Assembly: GCA_003133205.1 (NCBI GenBank)
Contig: PKWK01000312.1
Span: 151 to 7,664, forward strand
Direction of reading: 5' to 3'
Length of the DNA: 7,514 nucleotides
Source: Granulicella sp.
GTDB lineage: Bacteria > Acidobacteriota > Terriglobia > Terriglobales > Acidobacteriaceae
Shown piece by piece: positions 1 to 5,743 of this stretch. The position numbers and the translations under genes are program-made. How positions within the stretch are numbered: position 1 is the stretch's first letter; each line of letters opens with the position of its first letter. Below the pieces are notes generated by a model. The model ran no database searches. It worked only from the letters and a program-made list of their open reading frames with translations, and was not told where the DNA came from.

Positions 1-164
1 ACGCCCATGCGGAAGATGCTGCGCAGGAGAACGCTGTTAGCGGACTGCGAACCGGAGCCATTGACCGTTGCAATCTGAATTGAAAAATCGTTGACGATCG
101 GTTTTACATCACCCACAGGCTCCGATGTTGGCTCGGCCTGTGTCAAAACTTGACTGGTAGTCAT
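1..164 (-). CDS. korA: 2-oxoacid (probably 2-oxoglutarate):ferredoxin oxidoreductase alpha subunit, N-terminal part only
   Basis: This is the first 54 codons of a minus-strand gene that runs off the left edge. The protein starts MTTSQVLTQAEP and, after a poorly conserved lead of about 20 residues, contains VNDFSIQIATVNGSGSQSAN (residues 24-43) followed by SVLLRSIFRMG. This matches the N-terminal gamma-type domain fused to the alpha subunit in KorA-type enzymes, which with a KorB partner oxidise 2-oxoglutarate to succinyl-CoA and reduce ferredoxin, or run in reverse. The ATG at 164 follows a GGAAGGG stretch (185-174 region) at a rather long distance of about 11-12 bases. The family match is from recalled conservation; substrate (2-oxoglutarate versus another 2-oxoacid) cannot be decided from this fragment. 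A korB gene would be expected further along the minus strand, outside the window. Another ferredoxin-dependent oxidoreductase, nifJ, lies upstream on the same strand. Confidence 0.8.
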   Translation of the reverse strand, partial: MTTSQVLTQAEPTSEPVGDVKPIVNDFSIQIATVNGSGSQSANSVLLRSIFRMG

Positions 165-185
165 TTAAGAACGAATCCCTTCCAT
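165..185 (-). other. Possible six-codon leader ORF abutting korA
   Basis: On the minus strand ATG (185-183) opens a tiny frame reading MEGIRS and ending in TAA (167-165), directly followed by the korA ATG at 164. An AAAGG lies about 9 bases before its ATG. The stop-next-to-start layout could couple translation, but a six-codon frame is easily produced by chance and its GGAAGGG also serves as the likely korA ribosome binding site. Very tentative. Confidence 0.15.
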
Positions 186-214
186 GTGTAGATGCCTTTC
201 AATCGCAGACTCCA

Positions 215-290
215 GGCAAGCATACGATCACCACTCTCATATCCAAGCTGCCTTGCCCTCGCACCCTAGAGTATGGTCCCTAGTCGTGCG
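215..290 (-). promoter_or_regulatory. Two adjacent candidate hairpins in the korA 5' leader
   Basis: Two inverted repeats lie side by side. The first pairs 260-264 (CGCAC) with 286-290 (GTGCG), with an inner CTAG (266-269) pairing CTAG (280-283) across a 10-base loop. The second pairs GGCAAG (215-220) with CTTGCC (252-257), extended by two pairs (221-222 with 249-250) past a bulge. If transcription starts near 319, both would sit in the korA leader RNA. Arms of this length also arise by chance, and I recognise no known riboswitch class. Confidence 0.25.
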
Positions 291-325
291 CCTATCGGTA
301 TCTCGGCAGCTTCCACCTGTTTTTT

Positions 326-353
326 ATTGTATTCCAGCCAGGCCCGGTGACAG
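326..353 (-). promoter_or_regulatory. Candidate sigma70-type promoter for korA
   Basis: Read on the minus strand, CTGTCA (353-348, four of six matches to TTGACA) is followed 16 bases later by TACAAT (331-326, five of six matches to TATAAT). Transcription would begin near 319 and give a leader of about 155 bases before the korA ATG at 164. A 7-base inverted repeat, CACCTGT (314-320) and ACAGGTG (350-356), brackets the element and could be an operator. Based on consensus match only. Confidence 0.4.
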
Positions 354-401
354 GTGTAGATTTCGATTCCAGCTATGTTGCACGAGTCCGTTGATCTTCC
401 G

Positions 402-426
402 TAAAATGTTGAAAAATAACGTTTTA
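402..426. promoter_or_regulatory. AT-rich dyad (TAAAATGTT / AACGTTTTA), possible operator
   Basis: Nine-base arms at 402-410 and 418-426 are inverted copies with one mismatch, separated by the 7-base spacer GAAAAAT. The dyad lies about 50 bases upstream of the candidate korA promoter. It has the size and symmetry of a dimeric repressor or activator site, but I cannot match it to a named regulator family. Confidence 0.25.
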
Positions 427-555
427 TGCAAGCGACCGAGAATCAAGTGCGGATGACACAGAAGTTGCGTGTGCCATCGCACGTAGGTTTGGGTCACAAG
501 TCTCCGCCACCTCAACGTCAAAGACAGTCCCGCAGAGCATTCCCTTTCTCAATCG

Positions 556-1569
556 TTATTGCAACGCTGTCTGACGCAGGGTGTAGCTGCTCAGAGTCTT
601 GATGTAATTGCCCCGTTCAAATGCGGAGGGATCCGGAACCGCCCGGCGACTGAGGCTACCGCGCATCTGCCGTATCGACTCGTACTCATGCTCCTCCATC
701 CAGCGAACAAGATCGTTCTGCATCGTTGTTATATGCGAGATGCCCTTGGACAGCAGGGCCGACGCCGTCATGGCTACCTGGGCCCCGGCCATGATGGACT
801 TCAAAACGCCTTCCGCGGTGTGAACGCCGCCGGTGACTGCCAGATCTGCGCGCACATCTCCGTAGAGAATCGCGACCCAATGCAGCCTGAGCAACAATTC
901 TTCTTGACGACTCAGCGTGAGCTTCGGGCTCACTACAAGGTTGTCGATATCGAAATCCGGCTGATAGAAGCGGTTGAACAGCACAAGTCCGTCGGCACCG
1001 ACACGATCGAGTTCCATCGCCAGGTGCGGAATGCTCGTGTACTGCGGAGAGAGCTTTACCGCAATCGGGATTTTCGTGGCTTCCTTTACCTGGCGCACCA
1101 GTGTGACGATTCCCTTTTCAATCGTGGCGCTGGTGTCGCTATATCCGGTGGCCAGTGAATAGGTGTTCAATTCGATCGCGTCCGCTCCTGCCTGTTCGAT
1201 CTCTTTCGCGAACCGCACCCATCCGCTGGCTGTAGCCCCGTTCAGGCTGGCCAGGATGGGAATACTGCAAGCGCTCTTGGCGCGGCGAATCTGGCTGAGG
1301 TAGACATCCTGCCCATGGCGGAAGTCTTCGTACGCCGGAAAATAGCTAAGCGATTCCGCGAAGGATTCCGTACCGCGGGAGAGGTCCTGGTCCAGCGCAT
1401 TACTCTCCAGTGTGAGTTGCTCTTCAAATATCGAAGGAAGTACCACGGCTGCCGTCCCGGCCTCTTCCAGGCGCTGAATGTTCTCCAGCGATTCAGTCAG
1501 CGGCGAGGAAGAAGCCACAAGCGGATTTTTTAGTTTGAGTCCGAGATACGCAGTTGTGAGATCCATCAT
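556..1569 (-). CDS. Dihydroorotate-dehydrogenase-like FMN flavoprotein linked to nifJ
   Basis: The 337-residue product has the look of an FMN-binding TIM barrel of the dihydroorotate dehydrogenase superfamily (COG0167-like). It begins LTTAYLGLKLKNPLVASSSP, which fits the first strand and glycine/proline turn of the family. VKLSP (171-175) fits the FMN-contacting lysine strand, and VTGGVHTAEG (245-254) with AGAQVAMTAS (261-270) fits the C-terminal phosphate-binding loops. Where true dihydroorotate dehydrogenases carry an N-x-S-[CS]-P-N type catalytic loop, this protein reads IELNTYSLATG (132-142), and its only cysteine is C101. It also lacks the iron-sulfur cysteine clusters of PreA-type proteins. 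A role in pyrimidine synthesis is therefore unlikely and the substrate is unknown. The nifJ stop codon (TAA, 1572-1570) is followed at once by ATG ATG (1569-1564), so the two genes are almost surely one transcript and translationally coupled; either ATG may be used. Such proteins are known as neighbours of nifJ in several phyla, suggesting a function tied to PFOR. Confidence 0.85.
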   Translation of the reverse strand: MMDLTTAYLGLKLKNPLVASSSPLTESLENIQRLEEAGTAAVVLPSIFEEQLTLESNALDQDLSRGTESFAESLSYFPAYEDFRHGQDVYLSQIRRAKSACSIPILASLNGATASGWVRFAKEIEQAGADAIELNTYSLATGYSDTSATIEKGIVTLVRQVKEATKIPIAVKLSPQYTSIPHLAMELDRVGADGLVLFNRFYQPDFDIDNLVVSPKLTLSRQEELLLRLHWVAILYGDVRADLAVTGGVHTAEGVLKSIMAGAQVAMTASALLSKGISHITTMQNDLVRWMEEHEYESIRQMRGSLSRRAVPDPSAFERGNYIKTLSSYTLRQTALQ

Positions 1570-4500
1570 TTAGTGACCACCAGTTCCGAGAGGCGCAATC
1601 TTCCCCTCTGGTTCGGGAGGCGCAATATGGGGAGATTCAGAACGGCCGGGCATGGCCGCACGGCCGGAGTAAACCCTCCACGAGCGCTCCACATCGTCCT
1701 GTGCTTCCTGCAGCAGCTTCTTCGCAACGTCCGGATGGCTGCGCGCAAGCATGGTGTAACGGGCCTCGTGATAGCTGTACTGCTTGAGCGGGATCGAAGG
1801 CGCCTTCGAGTCGAGCTGGAAGGGATTCTTGCCCTCTGCACGCAACGCTGGATTGTAGCGCATCAGCGGCCAATAGCCGGAGATAACCGCATTCTTCTGC
1901 TGTTCCATCCCGTAGGTGAGGTCATACCCATGCGCGATGCAGTGGCTATAGGCGATGATGATCGCCGGGCCGTTGTAGGCCTCCGCCTCCTGGAACGCCT
2001 TGACCGTCTGCATGTCGCTGCCGCCCATCGCGACGCGCGCGACGTAGACCGAGCCATAGCTGACGGCTTCCATCGCCAGATCCTTCTTGCTGTTCGGCTT
2101 GCCTCCTTCAGCAAATTTCGCCACGGCGCCCCGAGGTGTTGCCTTTGACATTTGTCCGCCGGTATTCGAGTAGGTCTCCGTGTCGAGCACCAATACCTTG
2201 ACGTTTTGACCCGACCCAAGCACGTGGTCGAGCCCGCCAAAGCCAATGTCGTACGCCCAGCCGTCGCCGCCCACAATCCAGACGCTCTTGCGCACCAGGG
2301 AGTCGGCGACGGTCAGCATGGCGCGGGCTTCCGCGGAGTTCACCCCTGCCAGCTTTTCGCGGACCAGGCGCACTCGCTCCCGCTGTGCATCGATGTCGCT
2401 TTCCTTGGACTGACTGGCGGTCAGGATAGAGGTCACCAGATCGTCACCGAGGGTCGGCGCAAGTCGCCCCAGAAGATTCTCGGCATACCCTTTCTGCTGG
2501 TCGAGAGCGAGCCTCATGCCCAGACCAAACTCGGCATTGTCTTCAAACAGCGAGTTCGACCAGGTTGGGCCGCGTCCGCGATCGTTGATGGTGTAAGGCG
2601 TAGTGGGCAGATTGCCGCCATAGATCGACGAACAGCCAGTGGCGTTCGCGATGTAAAGCCGATCGCCGAAGAGCTGCGTGAGCAGCTTCAGGTAAGGCGT
2701 TTCACCACATCCAGCGCACGCGCCCGAGAACTCAAAGAGCGGATCGAGAAGCTGAATATCCTTGACCTGCGTGTGCGAGAGACGGCCGCGACCCACCGTT
2801 GGCAGAGACTCGAAGAAGCTCCAGTTCTTCGCTTCTGCCTCGCGCAAGGGGGCCTGCATCTGCATGTTGATGGCCTTGTGCTTGGCCTCGCTCTTACTCT
2901 TCACCGGGCAGATCTCGACGCACAGCGAGCATCCGGTGCAATCCTCCGGAGCCACCTGCAGCGTGTAGAGCTCCTGCTCCATGTTCTTCCACTTCGGCTT
3001 GGCGCTCTTGAAGGTCTCGGGAGCGTTTGCCAGCAGCGCCGTGTCGTACACCTTGGCGCGGATGACGGCGTGAGGACAGACCATTACGCACTTGCCGCAC
3101 TGGATGCAGAGCTCTTCATCCCAGACCGGAATCATCTGCGCGATATTGCGCTTCTCCCACTTCGAGGTCCCGGTGGGGAACGTGCCCCCAGGCGGCAACG
3201 CGCTTACAGGAAGCAAGTCGCCGCGACCTGCGGCCATCTCGCCTAGAACGTTGTAAACGAACGCTGGCGCCTCCCGAGGCAGCGTGGGAAGAATGTCAAA
3301 CGATGCGGTGATCTTGTCCGGCAGATTCACCTTATGCAGGCTGGCAACCGCAGCATCGACCGCAGCAAAATTCTGCTGCACCACCGCATCCCCACGTTTG
3401 CCATAGGTCTTCTTGATTGACTTCTTGATTTGCGCAATGGCTTCATCAGGCGGCAGCACTCCGCTGATCGCAAAGAAGCAGGTCTGCATGATGGTGTTGA
3501 GCCGGTTGCCCATCCCTGTCTCCCGCGCCACCGTATTGCCATCAATGACATAGAGCTGGAGTTTCTTCTTGAGGATGGTCTCCTGCGTCGTTCGCGGCAG
3601 GTGGTTCCATATCTCATCTGGCCCGTAAGGGGCGTTGAGCAGGAAAACCGCCCCGGGAGCAGCCGCGGCAAGAATGTCCATCCGCTCCAGGAACTGGAAC
3701 TGGTGGCATGCGACAAAGTTGGCCTTGGTGATGAGGTAGGTCGAGAGGATCGGGTCTGGGCCGAACCGCAGATGCGACGTCGTGACCGACCCGGATTTCT
3801 TCGAGTCGTAGACAAAGTAGCCCTGCGCGTAGCCCGGGGTCTCCGAACCGATGATCTTGATGGAATTCTTATTCGCCCCAACCGTTCCATCGGAACCTAG
3901 CCCGTAGAACAGAGCGCGCACCGTACGCGGGTCTTCGGTCGAAAACTCCGGATCGAAGGCGAGGCTGGTATGGGTCACATCGTCGTGAATGCCGATGGTG
4001 AAGTGGTTCTTCGGACGCGGCTGCTTCAACTCGTCGAACACCCCTTTTGCCATGGCTGGGGTGAATTCCTTGGACGAAAGGCCGTAGCGTCCGCCGATAA
4101 TCCGGGGCTGCTGAGCAAAGGGCGCGGTGCCACTGGAAAACGCCTCGCTGAAGGCCGTAATCACATCCTGGTACAGCGGTTCGCCAAGCGCGGCTGAATC
4201 TTTTGTGCGGTCCAGCACCGCTATCGACTTGACTGTGGCCGGCAAAGCCGCAAGGAAGGCCTCGGAGGCAAAGGGCCGGTACAGCCGGACCTTGAGCAAG
4301 CCAAGCTTCTCGCCTTGCGCGTTGAGATACTTGATCGTCTCTTCGACAGCGCCGGCACCCGAACCCATCAGAACAATCACGCGGTCTGCATCGGGAGCGC
4401 CAACGTAATCGAACAGATGGTAGGCCCTGCCGGTCTGTTTGGCGAAAGCGTCCATCGCGTTCTGAACGATCGTGGGGCAGGCCAGGTAATAGGGATTTGC

Positions 4501-5196
4501 GGCCTCGCGGGCCTGGAAGAACACGTCCGGGTTCTGCGCCGTGCCCCGGAGGATCGGGTTGTCAGGAGTGAGGGCCCGCGAGCGATGGCCCAACACAAAT
4601 TCTTCGTCCAGCAAGGCTCGAATCGTCTCGTCGGAGATCGCGAACGCCTTGTTAATCTCGTGCGACGTGCGGAAGCCGTCAAAGAAATGGAGGAACGGGA
4701 CGCGCGAACCCATCGTGGAGATGTGGGCGATCAGAGCCAGGTCGGCAGCCTCCTGCACGGAGTCCGACGCCAGAATGGCATATCCCGTCGACCGGCAGGC
4801 CATCACGTCAGACTGGTCGCCAAAGATCGAGAGTGCATGCGTAGCCAGGGCGCGCGCGGTCACGTGAATCACGTTGGAGGTAAGCTCTCCAGCGATCTTG
4901 TACATGTTCGGAATCATCAGCAGCAGGCCTTGAGAGCAGGTGAACGTGGTGCTCGTGGCTCCCGCCTGCAGGGCGCCGTGCATCGCACCAGCCGCCCCGC
5001 CTTCGCTCTGCATCTCGACGACAACCGGGATCGTGCCCCAGATGTTCTTCCGCCCCTCTTCCTTCCACTGATCGGCCCACTCCGCCATCGTGGAAGACGG
5101 TGTAATCGGATAAATCGTGATTACTTGCGCCAGTCGGTAAGCTACGGAAGCACACGCTTCATTCCCGTCAAGAATCACCGTTTGCTGTTCTGTCAT
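1570..5196 (-). CDS. nifJ: Pyruvate:ferredoxin (flavodoxin) oxidoreductase, full-length single-chain form
   Basis: The 1208-residue cytoplasmic enzyme oxidises pyruvate with CoA to acetyl-CoA and CO2 and passes electrons to ferredoxin or flavodoxin; it can also fix CO2 in reverse. Domains appear in the usual order: N-terminal pyruvate-binding domain with YPITPSSTMAEW (29-40), a second transketolase-like domain (about 260-395), and the gamma domain with LFYGLGSDGTVGANKNS (429-445). A two-cluster ferredoxin domain follows, with C697/C700/C703/C707 and C753/C756/C759/C763. The thiamine-diphosphate domain has GDGWAYDIG (977-985) and NTGGQ (1011-1015). The proximal cluster ligands are C827, C830, C855 and C1086 (in YSHCIAHG). 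All expected iron-sulfur ligands are present, so it should be active. Length is slightly above the usual 1170-1200; the excess is a proline- and glycine-rich tail after about residue 1176. The ATG at 5196 follows a strong GAAGGGG ribosome binding site (5207-5201). It is the first gene of a minus-strand unit with the flavoprotein gene. Confidence 0.97.
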   Translation of the reverse strand: MTEQQTVILDGNEACASVAYRLAQVITIYPITPSSTMAEWADQWKEEGRKNIWGTIPVVVEMQSEGGAAGAMHGALQAGATSTTFTCSQGLLLMIPNMYKIAGELTSNVIHVTARALATHALSIFGDQSDVMACRSTGYAILASDSVQEAADLALIAHISTMGSRVPFLHFFDGFRTSHEINKAFAISDETIRALLDEEFVLGHRSRALTPDNPILRGTAQNPDVFFQAREAANPYYLACPTIVQNAMDAFAKQTGRAYHLFDYVGAPDADRVIVLMGSGAGAVEETIKYLNAQGEKLGLLKVRLYRPFASEAFLAALPATVKSIAVLDRTKDSAALGEPLYQDVITAFSEAFSSGTAPFAQQPRIIGGRYGLSSKEFTPAMAKGVFDELKQPRPKNHFTIGIHDDVTHTSLAFDPEFSTEDPRTVRALFYGLGSDGTVGANKNSIKIIGSETPGYAQGYFVYDSKKSGSVTTSHLRFGPDPILSTYLITKANFVACHQFQFLERMDILAAAAPGAVFLLNAPYGPDEIWNHLPRTTQETILKKKLQLYVIDGNTVARETGMGNRLNTIMQTCFFAISGVLPPDEAIAQIKKSIKKTYGKRGDAVVQQNFAAVDAAVASLHKVNLPDKITASFDILPTLPREAPAFVYNVLGEMAAGRGDLLPVSALPPGGTFPTGTSKWEKRNIAQMIPVWDEELCIQCGKCVMVCPHAVIRAKVYDTALLANAPETFKSAKPKWKNMEQELYTLQVAPEDCTGCSLCVEICPVKSKSEAKHKAINMQMQAPLREAEAKNWSFFESLPTVGRGRLSHTQVKDIQLLDPLFEFSGACAGCGETPYLKLLTQLFGDRLYIANATGCSSIYGGNLPTTPYTINDRGRGPTWSNSLFEDNAEFGLGMRLALDQQKGYAENLLGRLAPTLGDDLVTSILTASQSKESDIDAQRERVRLVREKLAGVNSAEARAMLTVADSLVRKSVWIVGGDGWAYDIGFGGLDHVLGSGQNVKVLVLDTETYSNTGGQMSKATPRGAVAKFAEGGKPNSKKDLAMEAVSYGSVYVARVAMGGSDMQTVKAFQEAEAYNGPAIIIAYSHCIAHGYDLTYGMEQQKNAVISGYWPLMRYNPALRAEGKNPFQLDSKAPSIPLKQYSYHEARYTMLARSHPDVAKKLLQEAQDDVERSWRVYSGRAAMPGRSESPHIAPPEPEGKIAPLGTGGH

Positions 5197-5200
5197 TTTT

Positions 5201-5227
5201 CCCCTTCAAAAGACCCTTCCCATTCTG
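5201..5227 (-). promoter_or_regulatory. Candidate nifJ -10 element and ribosome binding site
   Basis: On the minus strand GAAGGGG (5207-5201) sits 4 bases before the nifJ ATG and is a strong ribosome binding site. Further upstream CAGAAT (5227-5222) matches TATAAT at four of six positions and would give a start point near 5215, hence a leader of about 19 bases. No good -35 hexamer is visible; the Crp/Fnr-type palindrome at 5250-5265 lies about 42.5 bases upstream of that start, where an activator could stand in for it. The ribosome site is secure, the -10 call is weak. Confidence 0.4.
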
Positions 5228-5249
5228 CGGTCGGGGGACGCGGGAAAGA

Positions 5250-5265
5250 TGTGAGCGTGGTCACA
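5250..5265. promoter_or_regulatory. Perfect Crp/Fnr-family palindrome TGTGA-N6-TCACA between nifJ and nuoA
   Basis: The sequence TGTGAGCGTGGTCACA is an exact match to the two conserved half-sites of the CRP consensus with the standard 6-base spacer. A perfect 10-base match in a 106-base intergenic region has a chance probability of roughly one in ten thousand. The centre is at 5257.5: 41.5 bases upstream of the predicted nuoA start point (5299) and about 42.5 from the candidate nifJ start point on the other strand. In E. coli, -41.5 is the class II position from which CRP-family activators contact RNA polymerase. Which Crp/Fnr paralogue binds, and its signal, cannot be told from the sequence. 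Confidence 0.65.
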
Positions 5266-5283
5266 AGTCTCGGCTTGGAGGTC

Positions 5284-5299
5284 TGCTACAGTAGAGCCA
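5284..5299 (+). promoter_or_regulatory. Candidate nuo operon promoter (extended -10) with start point near 5299
   Basis: TGCTACAGT (5284-5292) is an extended -10 element: TGn followed by TACAGT, four of six matches to TATAAT including the key first, second and last positions. Seven bases downstream lies A5299, a fitting purine start, leaving only AGCT before the nuoA ATG at 5303. No recognisable -35 hexamer exists at the right spacing, as expected for a promoter that depends on an activator bound at 5250-5265. The small palindrome CTACAGTAG (5286-5294) overlaps the -10. Confidence 0.5.
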
Positions 5300-5302
5300 G
5301 CT

Positions 5303-5674
5303 ATGACCAACGGCCTTTATCTGCCCGTCATTGTACTGCTCCTGGCGGCGGTCGCGTTCGCCCTGACCCCGCTGTTGCTGGCATGGATTTGGGCAAAAAA
5401 GTTTTCTCCGCACAAGCCCGGCCCAAGCAAGAACGCCGTCTACGAGTGCGGGCTCGAATCCGAAGGCGATGCTTGGATCCAGTTCAAGCCGGGCTATTAC
5501 CTGTATGCGATCATTTTTCTCGTTTTCGATGTAGAAGCTGTCTTTGTTTTGCCGTTTGCGGTGGCGTTTACGGGCTTCTCCGCCGGAGAATCCATCGCCA
5601 TGCTCGTGTTCCTGCTCTTGCTGATCGAAGGATTGGTCTGGGCCTATCAGAAGAACGTATTGGTCTGGACATAG
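5303..5674 (+). CDS. nuoA: NADH-quinone oxidoreductase (complex I) subunit A
   Basis: The 123-residue protein is a membrane subunit of the proton-pumping complex I, homologous to mitochondrial ND3, and helps join the peripheral and membrane arms near the quinone site. Three hydrophobic helices are visible at about 6-30, 66-90 and 95-116. The loop after the first helix carries the family signature YECG (47-50, with C49) followed by LESEGDAW, and the second helix contains FDVEAVF (75-81) with the conserved acidic residues. Length is normal for the family. The ATG at 5303 gives the usual short N terminus before the first helix (YLPVI). No ribosome binding site lies at a normal distance: GGAGG at 5277-5281 is 21 bases away and would be upstream of the predicted transcript start, so near-leaderless translation is possible. 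It is the first gene of nuoABCD. Confidence 0.96.
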   Translation: MTNGLYLPVIVLLLAAVAFALTPLLLAWIWAKKFSPHKPGPSKNAVYECGLESEGDAWIQFKPGYYLYAIIFLVFDVEAVFVLPFAVAFTGFSAGESIAMLVFLLLLIEGLVWAYQKNVLVWT

Positions 5675-5728
5675 CCCCCTGGAAGTGCCGGCTCCTCTTG
5701 CACCAACGCTCTCAACCAATTCGGAATC

Positions 5729-5743
5729 AAGGATTTTGGGGTG
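5729..5743 (+). promoter_or_regulatory. nuoB ribosome binding site deciding a GTG start
   Basis: AAGGA (5729-5733) lies 7 bases before GTG (5741-5743), an ideal spacing. The nearby ATG at 5745 is in another frame, and there is no in-frame ATG, GTG or TTG between the nuoA stop and 5741, so GTG is the best supported start for nuoB. Confidence 0.75.

Larger units (their letters stand above)
165..555. other. Gene-free stretch between the nifJ-linked flavoprotein gene and korA
   Basis: This 391-base stretch is visibly richer in A and T than the neighbouring genes. Short open frames exist in it (plus 184-456 and minus 324-521), but they lack ribosome binding sites and have improbable compositions, so I do not call them. 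It most likely carries the korA promoter and a long 5' leader: a candidate promoter at 326-353, an AT-rich dyad at 402-426, and two candidate hairpins at 215-290, all listed separately. I see no tRNA, no convincing terminator hairpin with a T tract after the flavoprotein gene, and no transposon end. Confidence 0.6.

Noticed and set aside
184..456. A 90-codon plus-strand open frame in the gap between korA and the flavoprotein gene
   Set aside because: No ribosome binding site, cysteine- and arginine-rich unlikely composition, and it overlaps the candidate korA promoter and leader.
466..485. Small hairpin TGCGTG / CACGTA as a terminator after the flavoprotein gene
   Set aside because: Only six pairs with one G-U, and no T tract follows on the minus strand.
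324..521. A 65-codon minus-strand open frame in the same gap
   Set aside because: Needs a TTG start without a ribosome site; the product is rich in tryptophan, histidine and arginine and matches nothing I know.
559..1158. A 199-codon plus-strand open frame opposite the flavoprotein gene
   Set aside because: Antisense to a conserved barrel protein, no recognisable domain and no ribosome binding site.
556..1569. Naming the flavoprotein pyrD or preA
   Set aside because: The catalytic loop lacks the dihydroorotate dehydrogenase motif and there are no iron-sulfur cysteines as in PreA, so either symbol would overstate what is known.
2152..3246. A 364-codon plus-strand open frame opposite nifJ
   Set aside because: Mirror frame of the conserved ferredoxin and thiamine domains of nifJ; composition is that of an antisense shadow.
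5277..5281. GGAGG as the nuoA ribosome binding site
   Set aside because: Twenty-one bases from the ATG is too far, and no in-frame start codon lies closer to it.
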